Part shown: piece after piece, positions 37,501 through 45,379 of the stretch | Numbering within the stretch: the first letter of the stretch is position 1 | Layout: the number at the start of each line of letters is the position of its first letter | Source of the DNA: Tichowtungia aerotolerans | GTDB lineage: Bacteria; Verrucomicrobiota; Kiritimatiellia; Kiritimatiellales; Tichowtungiaceae | Assembly (NCBI RefSeq): GCF_009905215.1 | Contig: NZ_CP047593.1 | Coordinates: 1,988,900-2,052,899 of the forward strand | Length of the DNA stretch: 64,000 bases | Direction of reading: 5' to 3' | Translations under genes and position numbers: made by a program | Notes under the pieces: generated by a model | The model's input: only the letters and a program-made list of their open reading frames with translations | What the model was told of the DNA's origin: nothing | Database searches by the model: none

Positions 37501-37707
37501 GTTACAGTGGGGGAAACCCTTGGTGTTTACGAACGTGCTCAGGGGTTTTTCAGCGCAGACTATGGCGCGACGATGTCGGATTGGGGGAAATGTATCGCGG
37601 TGTTGCCTTCTGCTCCGCAGATCACAGCTGTACCTGTTTTTCTTTTGAATGCCGCTCCTGCTGATAACACAGATGAATATCTCAAAGTCGTTCCGATAGT
37701 TAGATGA
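34585..37707 (+). CDS. Secreted right-handed beta-helix protein with C-terminal propeller-like repeats
   Basis: About 1040 residues with a short hydrophobic N-terminus (NGFLFVAFSFFL). The middle (about 360-640) reads as a parallel beta-helix: short repeated turns with N and C ladders (NTTISHCSLMEG, GNLIENCTHEAP, DNIFRNNSIAG, YNLFEDNSFFS, NSIRGNLFQNV). This is the fold of pectate-lyase-type and other polysaccharide-active proteins. Residues about 715-980 hold repeated GNFWDSNPGDEIAII, GDFDLTADGDEIAMI and GNFDGDATEEMAVAL units, akin to FG-GAP blades. It is likely an extracellular lyase or glycosidase, but no catalytic residues can be named. Confidence 0.72.
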   Translation: MINGFLFVAFSFFLRPEPIECRTVYQKFDGTQVWSSSIGSSANLQTVIETGAQYLHADFFRNSSDSGRVAICGELGNAAIPAGTTAGNVPPFWMEFDTRTFEGSGLNTFVGLFNDSGDNDDHPQLNWIGAVLSVGGVHGTTKNSSGYLASTPIALDGTGVLHRVKMKVYNTGEQTLMDVSLYRIDDETFEVEQINEIAGFVVLDEGESFVQGLDVFGVRNKINSEQIPPSYLSADLDNLYFSLETANKEQPVPSFAPLCVSAKLSTGSPYFDPWNTDRWSEWYSGTNLIKSFAVDCNVVLADRGGSTNRWKPSVSQLSSGRLFYLGNCSRGITFDGNGQYIDARLGKASSVTVQTLYEHYEEYSHSIRHPLTNCFYCVGIEEPTFDETIIRDLWVFGCIHAFRTGGISHPVTVDAVRFRQNFWSALLSGKNTTISHCSLMEGAWGGLYLGYGSSFNHIEYVSWRDNNYQQHKYYSDIAVDSSYGNLIENCTHEAPSGGDYHVAVKMFRNMGEGPGGIAHHLRETPPNDNIFRNNSIAGYSVGYEAAARMGEDIVYDLSGEGRDYASYNLFEDNSFFSTSVGIKVNVSGNSIRGNLFQNVIHPIVLHCVFYSLTETRIEDQDGTRVSFWEKNSDYTGSPDYAKWFSLQNDLNSDTDPSERYFHLSYSGAPAFDTFTGSSVLVKQTDNNTSQIINRSTMKDVYASGGTPVDIAIGNFWDSNPGDEIAIIWDAPVSRIAGTNYYSIIIYDTNGIEVNRCGKSTVPWRAIASGNFISLLGDEIAAVPETAVDGKYPIYVFARGREHASYTNIPNNTVKIHCLAGGDFNPSLRFDEIAYVSSSARTVIQHVKPSSDWTEETVSPSWILDVAAGDFDLTADGDEIAMIRNTRRALVYLFHPGDLTYYSTVGPNSGPTFGALAAGNFDGDATEEMAVALEDVVNGEYPIHCFNPGDSSAFKELSQNVLGVPAQAIAACDVTVGETLGVYERAQGFFSADYGATMSDWGKCIAVLPSAPQITAVPVFLLNAAPADNTDEYLKVVPIVR

Positions 37708-37861
37708 GCGTCAGTCAGGACATAGCTTGACCTTTTAGAATATAGTCATATTTATAAATTCATATCAGATGGATATTCATATTTTGGCCGGTAAAGCAGG
37801 CCGGATGATACATCTTCCAGTCTTTGGAATGAACGTCGATATGTCTCCGGGTATTTGCCAA

Positions 37862-37896
37862 AATGTGCTATCAATTGCCAGTTTGGCATATTGTGT
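37862..37896 (+). promoter_or_regulatory. Conserved operator-promoter, site C
   Basis: The reference copy of the element: TGCTAT, then TTGCCA-GTT-TGGCA as an inverted repeat, ending in ATATTGTG. TTGTGT (37891-37896) is followed 17 bases later by TAGGAT (37914-37919), a plausible promoter. It ends 76 bases before the ATG at 37972, the first gene of the LamG/symporter/hydrolase/aldolase/FucI unit. Confidence 0.75.
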
Positions 37897-37971
37897 GAAA
37901 TCAGTTGTGATCATAGGATTTAGTACTGGATGATGAGAGTCCATTGAGGAGTAAACAGAGAGGAGATCATA

Positions 37972-39093
37972 ATGATAAAATATGTAAGAATGATTGTCTG
38001 TTGGGTTGCCTTGGGATGTATGGGTTTGGGGCAGGCTGAAACCATTGCTTATTGGGGATGGAATGATCAGGGGGTTGAAGACGAAACGTTGGTCCAGAAA
38101 ACCTACAATGAAGAGGGATCTTCAACGATGAATATCCAGAAGGCTAATTCGATTAATACGGCCGGACAGGCTCAGGATCCGGCGTTTACCCCTTATGGAT
38201 ATCATGAAACGGCATGGGAGTACAGCGGGGATCAATACGGTGCCAGTTCTTTTGCATCGTCCGATTATGAGACGATGAACGGGCTGGAATCTATGACGAT
38301 CGAAGGGTTTTTCAAGTTAAGCGCATCGAATATCACGTATCGCCAGACAATTATTGATTTCTCAGATCTTGATACAGGCGCTCATAAGTTTGAGGTATCT
38401 GTTCGGCGATTTGCCGATGATGATTATCGATTAGAGTATTCGACGACCTCGCTGAGCGGAACTACAGAGAATGTTACATTAAAAGTCGGAGGGCTTCCTG
38501 TTGGGGATAACAATACGACTGGTCCGATAGCATTGGATGCATGGTACGGATTTGCGGTCACTGTGGCGGCAGACGATGATTCGGACGGGGATGCCCGTGT
38601 CGAGGCAACCATTATGGATATGGCAACCGGCGATGAGATTACTGCTGGAAAAAATGATGTTGATTTAATCAACCTGGATCTTACTGGAGATGCAAATCCG
38701 TATTTAACGATTGGGGGAGAGCTTGGAAACCGGTCTGTGCCGGACTCGGGGGCTCCGGTTTTGATTAATGACTTCAATGGGATTATTGATGAAATCCGCA
38801 TTTCCACTGGTCTTGTGGCTCCGGAGGATCGCTTGTATAATATTCTTTCTTTTCCAGGAGATCCGACGATTGAAGCGATTGACGACATCGCCATTGAGGT
38901 TATCGGGGGTACAAATGCAGTGTTGAGCTGGATGGGGGACAGTGTCGGTACTTATACACTTCAGTATCGATCGACTTTGGACAGCGGAGCGTGGAGCAAT
39001 CTGGTCGAAAATATTCCAGGTGTTGATGCGATGATGTCGGTGACTAATCCAATTACAGGTTCGCTGGGGTTTTATCGAACAACGGCCGAATAG
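37972..39093 (+). CDS. Secreted LamG-like protein with C-terminal domain
   Basis: Exported protein of 373 residues with a signal peptide ending GLGQA. A LamG-like domain covers about 24-285 (TIAYWGWNDQG ... MTIEGFFKLS ... NDFNGIIDEIRIS). The last 75 residues (AVLSWMGDSVGTYTLQYRSTLDSGAWSNL ... GFYRTTAE) form the same type of C-terminal domain as in the 4070, 5873 and 21258 proteins, though without the calcium segment. AGAGAGGAG precedes the start. It is the first gene after operator site C and probably binds the inducing glycan outside the cell. Confidence 0.8.
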   Translation: MIKYVRMIVCWVALGCMGLGQAETIAYWGWNDQGVEDETLVQKTYNEEGSSTMNIQKANSINTAGQAQDPAFTPYGYHETAWEYSGDQYGASSFASSDYETMNGLESMTIEGFFKLSASNITYRQTIIDFSDLDTGAHKFEVSVRRFADDDYRLEYSTTSLSGTTENVTLKVGGLPVGDNNTTGPIALDAWYGFAVTVAADDDSDGDARVEATIMDMATGDEITAGKNDVDLINLDLTGDANPYLTIGGELGNRSVPDSGAPVLINDFNGIIDEIRISTGLVAPEDRLYNILSFPGDPTIEAIDDIAIEVIGGTNAVLSWMGDSVGTYTLQYRSTLDSGAWSNLVENIPGVDAMMSVTNPITGSLGFYRTTAE

Positions 39094-39348
39094 GAGTTTT
39101 ATCGGGTACATTTTTTCGAACTGGTTTTGGTTCAGGTCTCTGATCTTGATTTTGCCACGACATTGCATGTGCATGAAGCATGCCGGGTTCTGTTTGTCTC
39201 CTAAAGATAAAGCAGAGGGTTTGTGATAGAAAGCTAGCCGGTACGGATAGATCGGGCTTCTGACGGCTGAGTCTATTGTTCTATTTGGACTGGATCTTTA
39301 AATCGGTGTGGAATGAAAAGCTTCTTTGGTTTTGAAAGCAGAATATAA
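39094..39348. other. Intergenic region before the third symporter
   Basis: About 255 bases with no open frame worth naming, no operator copy of the TGCTAT type and no strong terminator. It may carry an internal promoter or be a simple spacer. Confidence 0.4.
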
Positions 39349-40935
39349 ATGATGGATACATTACACATCCGGTTTCTGGATATTCTTGTTCTGGTGCTTT
39401 ATTTTGGAGCGACAATCGGGATTGGGCTGTTTTTTTCGCGGAAAAATACAAACACTGAAGAGTATTTTCTGGGTGGTCGTTCCTTTCCCGGTTGGGCGCT
39501 CGGGCTGAGTCTTGTTGGAACCTGCATGAGTTCCATTACGTTTCTGTCTCACCCGGCCGATGCGTTCAAAACGACATTTGTACGAATGTCCACGATGATC
39601 AGTTTTCCGCTGGTTTCCCTGTTCGCGGTGTTCATACTGCTTCCGTTTTTCCGCCGGGGAACTATTTCTTCTGCTTATGAATATCTGGCGAGGCGGTTTG
39701 GAAAATCTGTTTCCTGCTATGCAGCCTGCATCTTCTTCCTGATTCAGGTGATCCGGATCAGTACGATTCTCTACCTGATTTCTTTGCTGATTCATACCGT
39801 GCTCGGGTTGAATTTCATGACCTGTCTTGTGCTGGCGGGCGGCATCACCGCGTTGTATACCGTCAGTGGCGGCTTTGATGCAGTCATCTGGACGGATGTT
39901 CTCCAGACAATCACGTTGATCTTTGGTTCGGTGATTATTGTCGGACTGGTTTCTGTTCATACGTCTGGTGGATTATCAGCGTTGGTTCAGGCCGCATTTG
40001 AACACGGGAAATTTTCTCTGGTCCGTGACTTGGATTCGTCAAACGGCCTGTTGGAACCGTTAAAAAGCGGATTCTCCCTGACGGATAAAACCCTGCTTAT
40101 GCTCTTGATCATGGGTGTTGTTCAATACCTGACCGGACAGTTTGATCAGACCAGCATTCAACGCTGGTGTTCGGCAAAGTCTCCGCATGAGGCCAGGAAA
40201 GCAATCTATGTCCTCGCATTGTCAGCGGTTCCGATCTGGGCCAGCTTTATGTTCGCGGGAACCATGCTGTGGGCATTCTTTTATTTTCATCCGGATCCGG
40301 CGGTGACGGAAATGCTTTCCGGAGTTCGCAAGGCGGAAGAGATCGTTCCTTACTTTGTGGTTAACTATATGCCGCCCGGCCTTTCTGGTCTGCTGATTGC
40401 CGGGGCACTGGCTGCGGCGATGTCGTCACTCAGTTCCAGCATCAACGCCGCCAGCATGGTTTGGGTTCAGGATATCTATAAGCCGTATCTCGTGAAGTCC
40501 AAAACAGATAAGCATTATCTGCGGGTCGGATTTGTCTCGGCCGGGATTGTTTCTTTGCTGATGCTGATCGGTGCCTATCTTTTTTATACAGCGAATACAA
40601 AAACCCTGAATGATCTGGGGCTGATCATTACCAGTGTCTGTGCCGGTGGTATGCTCGGGGTTTTTCTTTTTGGAGTGCTGACACGGCGCGGGGATTATCG
40701 GGCCATCTGGGCTGCGCTGGCAGTGAATGCGGTATTCACCAGCTACATTCTGCTGGATAACAGCGGAGTGATTCCCGATTTCGCATCTCTCTCGATAGAC
40801 CTCTATTTTACAGCCCTGATCGGCAATTCACTGACCTTTTTGACGGCGTTTCTGGCCAGCTTTGTCTTTAAAACAAAAATTACTGATTTCACCAACCTGA
40901 CGGTTTGGGATCAGGAGGATATCCCGCTTGTGTAG
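39349..40935 (+). CDS. SSF-family sodium:solute symporter
   Basis: Inner-membrane symporter of 528 residues and close paralogue of the 1047 protein. The two share NTEEYFLGGRSFPGWALGLS, FDQTSIQRWCSAKSP and AAAMSSLSSSINAASMVW, plus the C-terminal TNLTVWDQ. Adjacent methionine codons (ATGATG) lie at 39349 and 39352. It is followed 21 bp later by a nucleoside hydrolase-like gene and then by an aldolase and L-fucose isomerase, so the imported solute is likely a sugar or glycoside from the glycan degraded by the upstream secreted proteins. Confidence 0.93.
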   Translation: MMDTLHIRFLDILVLVLYFGATIGIGLFFSRKNTNTEEYFLGGRSFPGWALGLSLVGTCMSSITFLSHPADAFKTTFVRMSTMISFPLVSLFAVFILLPFFRRGTISSAYEYLARRFGKSVSCYAACIFFLIQVIRISTILYLISLLIHTVLGLNFMTCLVLAGGITALYTVSGGFDAVIWTDVLQTITLIFGSVIIVGLVSVHTSGGLSALVQAAFEHGKFSLVRDLDSSNGLLEPLKSGFSLTDKTLLMLLIMGVVQYLTGQFDQTSIQRWCSAKSPHEARKAIYVLALSAVPIWASFMFAGTMLWAFFYFHPDPAVTEMLSGVRKAEEIVPYFVVNYMPPGLSGLLIAGALAAAMSSLSSSINAASMVWVQDIYKPYLVKSKTDKHYLRVGFVSAGIVSLLMLIGAYLFYTANTKTLNDLGLIITSVCAGGMLGVFLFGVLTRRGDYRAIWAALAVNAVFTSYILLDNSGVIPDFASLSIDLYFTALIGNSLTFLTAFLASFVFKTKITDFTNLTVWDQEDIPLV

Positions 40936-40956
40936 CAGCATTTTCGGAAAGGATTT

Positions 40957-41913
40957 ATGATGAGAGAAACAGCAGGTGCTTTTGGAAAAACACGGCTTTT
41001 GATCGATACCGACGCCAATAATGAAACGGACGATCAGCACGCGATTGCTTACGCACTGTTCAGTGATGAGTCGCTGGACGTTGAAGGCATCACGGTGAAT
41101 CAGACCCATAACGGTGGAACGGTTGATGTGCAGATGGAAGAGGCGGTTCGCATTGTTAAGCTGTGCGACCGCTATCCGGACATTCCGATGTATAAAGGAG
41201 CCAACGGAAACCTTAAGGATATTCTTCCCCATCTTGACACACCGGACTTTGATGGCCATGAAGCGGTCGATTTTATTATTGAGCAGGCGCTTAAAGAGTC
41301 GGATTCAAAACTGGTTCTTCTTCCGATCGGCAAGCTGACGAATATTGCTCTGGCATTGGCGAAGGCTCCGGAAATTATCCCGAATGTCCGGGTGGTCTGG
41401 CTCGGTTCCAACTTCCCGGCGGAGGAAGATGTTGAATATAACCTGACCAGCGACCGGGATGCGGTTCGATACCTGCTGGACTGTCCGGTTGAGTTTGAAA
41501 TGGTCACGGTTCTTTTTGGCGATCCGGAAGGAACCTGGGGTCTTAAGGTTTCCCAGGAGGAGATTCTTAGAACCATGCCGGGGGTCGGGCCGCGCATTTC
41601 TGAGCCTGTAACGGGGCGGCATGGCGGTGAATTTTTCTGTTTTGGAGATTATTCTGCCAATCTGTACGCCAATGCTCCCCAGCACGGAACACCGCCGGGA
41701 CGACCGCTGTTCGACGTGGGTGCGGTGGCTGTCGTGAAAAATCCGGAATGGGCCAGAGCGACCGTTATCCCGCGCCCGATGCTGGTCGATCGAGGTTGGA
41801 GCCTTCGTCCGGAGAATTCCATGAAAATGGTTGTTTGGGATTGTTTTAACCGAACCGAAATCATTTCGGACTTTTTTGAAACCATGGAAGCCTGCCGCAT
41901 GTGCAGTTGCTGA
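40957..41913 (+). CDS. Nucleoside hydrolase-family protein (variant motif)
   Basis: A 318-residue member of the IUNH superfamily. The N-terminal motif is DTDANNETDDQHAIAYAL, which keeps the metal-binding aspartates of the classic DTDxGxDDA motif but replaces its glycine with asparagine; this is typical of a side branch whose substrates are not nucleosides for certain. SKLVLLPIGKLTNIALAL is another family segment. GAAAGGATTT lies before the start, and a second ATG follows immediately. It lies between an SSF symporter and a DHDPS-family aldolase, repeating the gene set at 17737-21246. Confidence 0.83.
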   Translation: MMRETAGAFGKTRLLIDTDANNETDDQHAIAYALFSDESLDVEGITVNQTHNGGTVDVQMEEAVRIVKLCDRYPDIPMYKGANGNLKDILPHLDTPDFDGHEAVDFIIEQALKESDSKLVLLPIGKLTNIALALAKAPEIIPNVRVVWLGSNFPAEEDVEYNLTSDRDAVRYLLDCPVEFEMVTVLFGDPEGTWGLKVSQEEILRTMPGVGPRISEPVTGRHGGEFFCFGDYSANLYANAPQHGTPPGRPLFDVGAVAVVKNPEWARATVIPRPMLVDRGWSLRPENSMKMVVWDCFNRTEIISDFFETMEACRMCSC

Positions 41914-41951
41914 CAAACAGTGCATAACAGAATCTAAAACAGGGAGTGCGT

Positions 41952-42884
41952 GTGTCTTTAGAGAATGGATTTTTAAAAGGAATTATTCCCCCGCTGGTTA
42001 CACCGTTGCTGGGACGTGATGAGCTGGATACGGAAGGACTTGAAAAACTGGTTGAACATATTTTGGCGGGTGGTGTTCACGGGCTTTTTGTTCTGGGAAC
42101 AACGGGCGAAGCGCCGGGCCTGAGCTATCGACTGCGCCAGGAAATTATTTCCCGGACCTGCCGTCAGGTTGCGGGCCGCGTCCCGGTCGTCGTTGGCATT
42201 ACCGATACGTCCTTTGCCGAGTCTGCTAATCTTGCACGCTTCTCTGCGGATTCCGCCGCGTCCGCCGTTGTGTTGGCCCCGCCGTATTATTTTCCCGCCG
42301 GGCAGCCCGAGCTGCTGGAGTATATTGAGCACCTCGTTCCAGAGCTTCCGCTTCCGCTGGTGCTTTACAATATGCCAAGTCACACCAAACTGGTGTTCGA
42401 GCCGGATACCGTCCGAAAAGCCATGGATATTCCGGAGGTGATCGGGCTGAAAGACAGTTCGGCCAATATGGTGTATTTTCATCGCCTGCAGCTGTTCCTG
42501 AAAGAGCGGCCGGACTTTACTCTGCTGGTCGGGCCGGAGGAGCTGTTGGGAGAAACGGTTCTGCTGGGCGGGCACGGCGGTGTCTGCGGCGGAGCCAACC
42601 TTTTTCCCCGGCTTTATGTTCGTTTATATGAAGCGGCGGTGGCCGGCGATCGGACCCGGGTTGAAGAACTCCATGAGCTGGTCATGCAGATCAGTTCCAC
42701 GATTTACAGTGTCGGCCATTATGGCTCGAGCTTTCTCAAAGGCATCAAATGTGCGCTGGCTCTCGAAGGAATCTGCAGCGATTTCATGGCAGAACCCTTT
42801 CATCGTTTCAATGCCCCGGAAAAGGCCCGGATTTCTGAATATCTGGATAAGTTCAACCCCATCATCAACAGTCAATGCTGTTGA
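41952..42884 (+). CDS. DHDPS/N-acetylneuraminate lyase family aldolase
   Basis: Class I aldolase or synthase of about 310 residues. I chose the GTG at 41952 because AGGGAG ends five bases before it; a GTG at 41946 overlaps that ribosome site. GTTGEA near 49-54, Y139 in LYNMPS and the Schiff-base K167 in GLKDSS are in place. It is a paralogue of the 20341 gene (shared LVEHILAGGVHGLFVLGTTGE and VGPEELL segments). It probably cleaves a 2-keto-3-deoxy sugar acid or N-acetylneuraminate-like acid to pyruvate and an aldehyde. It is separated from fucI by a GC-rich hairpin. Confidence 0.88.
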   Translation: MSLENGFLKGIIPPLVTPLLGRDELDTEGLEKLVEHILAGGVHGLFVLGTTGEAPGLSYRLRQEIISRTCRQVAGRVPVVVGITDTSFAESANLARFSADSAASAVVLAPPYYFPAGQPELLEYIEHLVPELPLPLVLYNMPSHTKLVFEPDTVRKAMDIPEVIGLKDSSANMVYFHRLQLFLKERPDFTLLVGPEELLGETVLLGGHGGVCGGANLFPRLYVRLYEAAVAGDRTRVEELHELVMQISSTIYSVGHYGSSFLKGIKCALALEGICSDFMAEPFHRFNAPEKARISEYLDKFNPIINSQCC

Positions 42885-42914
42885 TTGCTGGATGAAACTT
42901 TATGGAGTAATGGG

Positions 42915-42940
42915 CCGGGTGTGTAAATTTTACCACCCGG
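42915..42940 (+). other. GC-rich hairpin between aldolase and fucI
   Basis: CCGGGTG (42915-42921) pairs with CACCCGG (42934-42940), with further A/T pairs inside. There is no T run after it, so it is more likely an mRNA processing or stability element, or a weak attenuator, than a terminator. Confidence 0.4.
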
Positions 42941-43009
42941 AAAGACGACAGCATATTGGGCGGCGCGTGGGTATAAACAGCTGTTTGAAAACCCTGAAAG
43001 GAGCTTCCA

Positions 43010-44803
43010 ATGGCTGGGAAAAATCAGAACTCGTGGATCACTAAACTTCCAAAGATTGGAATTCGTCCGACCATTGACGGCCGTTACGGCGGCGTGCGCG
43101 AATCGCTTGAAGACCAGACGATGAACATGGCGAAGAGCGCCGCAACGCTGATCAGTGAAAATCTGAAATACCCGAACGGTGAACCGGTTGAGTGTGTTAT
43201 TGCCGATACCTGCATTGGTGGTGTGGCTGAAGCTGCGGCCTGTGCCGAAAAATTTGACGGCGAAAACGTTGGGATTTCACTCACCGTAACCCCCTGCTGG
43301 TGCTACGGCTCCGAAACCATGGACATGGATCCGATTCGCCCCAAAGCTGTCTGGGGCTTCAACGGCACCGAACGTCCCGGCGCGGTCTACCTCGCCGCCG
43401 TGCTCGCCGGACACACCCAGAAAGGTCTTCCGGCATTCGGGATCTATGGTCGCGATGTGCAGGACGCCGGCGACACCTCTGTTCCGGAAGATGTGCAGGA
43501 AAAAATACTTCGTTTTACCAAAGCCGGCCTCGCGGTAGCCATGATGCGCGGCAAATCCTACCTCTCCATGGGCGGGTGCTCGATGGGAATTGCCGGATCC
43601 ATTGTCGACCAGAATTTCTTCGAAGACTACCTTGGCATGCGCGTGGAAGCCATCGACCTGACCGAATTCACCCGCCGTATGCGCGACGGGATTTATGACA
43701 AGGCCGAATACAGCAAAGCCCTTAAATGGGTGAAAACCAACTGCCCGGAAGGACACGACCCGAACAAGGGGAAAGCCAGGCGCAGCCGCGGGAAACTGGA
43801 TGCCGAGTGGGAAGATTCCGTCAAAATGGCAATGATCACCCGCGATCTGATGGTCGGAAATGACAAGCTCGATAAAATGGGATACAAGGAAGAAGCCCGC
43901 GGTCACAACGCGATTCTTTCCGGCTTTCAGGGGCAGCGCAACTGGACCGACTGCTTCCCGAACGGCGACTTCCTCGAAGCCATCTCCAACAGCTCCTTCG
44001 ACTGGAACGGCATTCGCATGCCGCGTCTGGTCGCCACTGAAAACGACAGCCTCAACGGCGTGCCGATGCTTCTCAGCTACCTGCTTACCAACACCGCGCA
44101 GGTCTTTGCTGACGTTCGTACTTACTGGAGTCCGGAAGCAATTAAGCGCGTTACCGGTTACGAAGTGGAAGGCGTTGCCGCAGGCGGCCTGATCCATCTC
44201 ATCAACTCCGGTTCTGCGTCGCTCGACGGAAGCGGTCAGCAGTCCATAGACGGTAAGCCCGCCATGAAACCGTTCTGGGAAATCACCACCAAAGAAAAGA
44301 ATGCCTGCCTGAAAGCCACCACATGGCATCCGTCAGACGGCGGCTATTTCCCCGGCGGCGGCTGGTCCTCCAAGTTTGTTTCCAAAGGCGGAATGCCGAT
44401 CACGATGAGCCGTGTGAACATCGTCAAAGGCCTCGGTCCGGTTCTGCAGCTCGCCGAAGGGTGGACTGCTGAGCTTCCGGAAAAAGTGCATAAAACACTC
44501 GATGACCGCACTAACAACACCTGGCCGACCACCTGGTTCGCTCCGCGCATTACCGGCAAAGGCGCCTTCACCGACGTTTACAGCGTGATGGCCAAGTGGG
44601 GTGCCAACCACGGTGCATTCAGTTATGGCCACATCGGGGCGGACCTGATTACGCTGGCCTCCATGCTGCGCATTCCGGTTTTCATGCACAACGTGGAAGA
44701 AAGCGATGTGTATCGCCCGAGCGCATGGAACTCTTTCGGAACCGAAGGAATCGAAGGCGCCGATTTCCGTGCCTGCCAAACTTACGGACCAATCTACGGC
44801 TAG
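43010..44803 (+). CDS. fucI: L-fucose isomerase
   Basis: Cytoplasmic enzyme converting L-fucose to L-fuculose, and also able to use D-arabinose in known members. It has 597 residues, the normal family length. The manganese ligands known from the E. coli enzyme (E337, D361, H528) correspond to E344 in [11 protein letters not shown]368 in AQVFADVR and H534 in GANHGAF, so the site is complete. AAAGGAGCTTCC before the ATG is a strong ribosome site. Codon choice favours C-ending codons more than the upstream genes do. No fuculokinase or fuculose-1-phosphate aldolase follows; the FGGY kinase at 14253 could serve, which is inference. A terminator follows. Confidence 0.95.
   Translation: MAGKNQNSWITKLPKIGIRPTIDGRYGGVRESLEDQTMNMAKSAATLISENLKYPNGEPVECVIADTCIGGVAEAAACAEKFDGENVGISLTVTPCWCYGSETMDMDPIRPKAVWGFNGTERPGAVYLAAVLAGHTQKGLPAFGIYGRDVQDAGDTSVPEDVQEKILRFTKAGLAVAMMRGKSYLSMGGCSMGIAGSIVDQNFFEDYLGMRVEAIDLTEFTRRMRDGIYDKAEYSKALKWVKTNCPEGHDPNKGKARRSRGKLDAEWEDSVKMAMITRDLMVGNDKLDKMGYKEEARGHNAILSGFQGQRNWTDCFPNGDFLEAISNSSFDWNGIRMPRLVATENDSLNGVPMLLSYLLTNTAQVFADVRTYWSPEAIKRVTGYEVEGVAAGGLIHLINSGSASLDGSGQQSIDGKPAMKPFWEITTKEKNACLKATTWHPSDGGYFPGGGWSSKFVSKGGMPITMSRVNIVKGLGPVLQLAEGWTAELPEKVHKTLDDRTNNTWPTTWFAPRITGKGAFTDVYSVMAKWGANHGAFSYGHIGADLITLASMLRIPVFMHNVEESDVYRPSAWNSFGTEGIEGADFRACQTYGPIYG
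43047..43061. repeat. TTCCAA-N3-TTGGAA palindrome, copy 4
   Basis: Perfect copy (spacer AGA) near the 5' end of fucI, encoding L-P-K-I-G-I. Confidence 0.9.
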
Positions 44804-44820
44804 ATTCGGCTCAAACCTGT

Positions 44821-44897
44821 AAGCCCGGTCTCCAGACTTTGGAAAGATACTGTGTCGCAGTGCAGTTGCTTTTCCAATGTTTGGAAAACCGGGTTTT
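44821..44897 (+). terminator. Terminator after fucI
   Basis: AGCCCGG (44822) can pair with CCGGGTT (44889), followed by a run of five T residues. The enclosed loop contains one imperfect (44830) and one perfect (44872) TTCCAA-N3-TTGGAA palindrome, which could form the stem on its own. Confidence 0.6.
44872..44886. repeat. TTCCAA-N3-TTGGAA palindrome, copy 5
   Basis: Perfect copy (spacer TGT) inside the fucI terminator region. Confidence 0.9.
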
Positions 44898-44914
44898 TCT
44901 GTTATCCTGCCCGG

Positions 44915-45379
44915 ATGAAGCTTCTTCGTAGACCTTTGAGGCACTATTTGATCGCGGCCGGTGTTTTGTGCCTGCTTGTTTTGTCCCGCTGTCATTTTAT
45001 TGCGCCGGCCCTGCGCAAACCGGACGCGGTGATGCAGATGAAAACCACCGGGTACTGCGCCTGTGGCAAATGCTGCAGCTGGAAAATCAACTGGTACGGC
45101 CTTCCGGTCTATTCATCCGGATCGCTGAAAGGACAGTTTAAGGTTGTCGGAAAAACCGCCAGCGGAAAAATGGCCCGCCCCGGCACCGTTGCCGTCGATC
45201 CAAGGCTTTTTCCAATGGGAACCAAATTCTATATTCCCGGCTATGGCTGGGGAATTGCCCGCGACACGGGCGGCGATATCAAAGGCCGCCATCTGGATCT
45301 TTTTTTCTGGCTCCACGCCTCCGGCAGACACTGGGGCGTGAAGAGCAAAAAGGTCAAAGTCTGGTTTCCTGGGAATTAA
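44915..45379 (+). CDS. 3D-domain protein, probable lipoprotein
   Basis: About 154 residues with an N-terminal membrane or lipoprotein signal (LIAAGVLCLLVLSRC). The C-terminal part is a 3D domain: GTVAVDPRLFPMGTKFYIPGYG ... ARDTGGDIKGRHLDLFF, with the three aspartates that name the domain. Such domains occur in MltA-like lytic transglycosylases and resuscitation-type cell-wall enzymes, so a role in peptidoglycan cleavage is likely. A CACGKCC cysteine cluster precedes the domain. I chose the ATG at 44915 because it gives a sensible signal; the frame is open further upstream through the fucI terminator. It converges with the 45376 gene and overlaps it by four bases. Confidence 0.82.
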   Translation: MKLLRRPLRHYLIAAGVLCLLVLSRCHFIAPALRKPDAVMQMKTTGYCACGKCCSWKINWYGLPVYSSGSLKGQFKVVGKTASGKMARPGTVAVDPRLFPMGTKFYIPGYGWGIARDTGGDIKGRHLDLFFWLHASGRHWGVKSKKVKVWFPGN

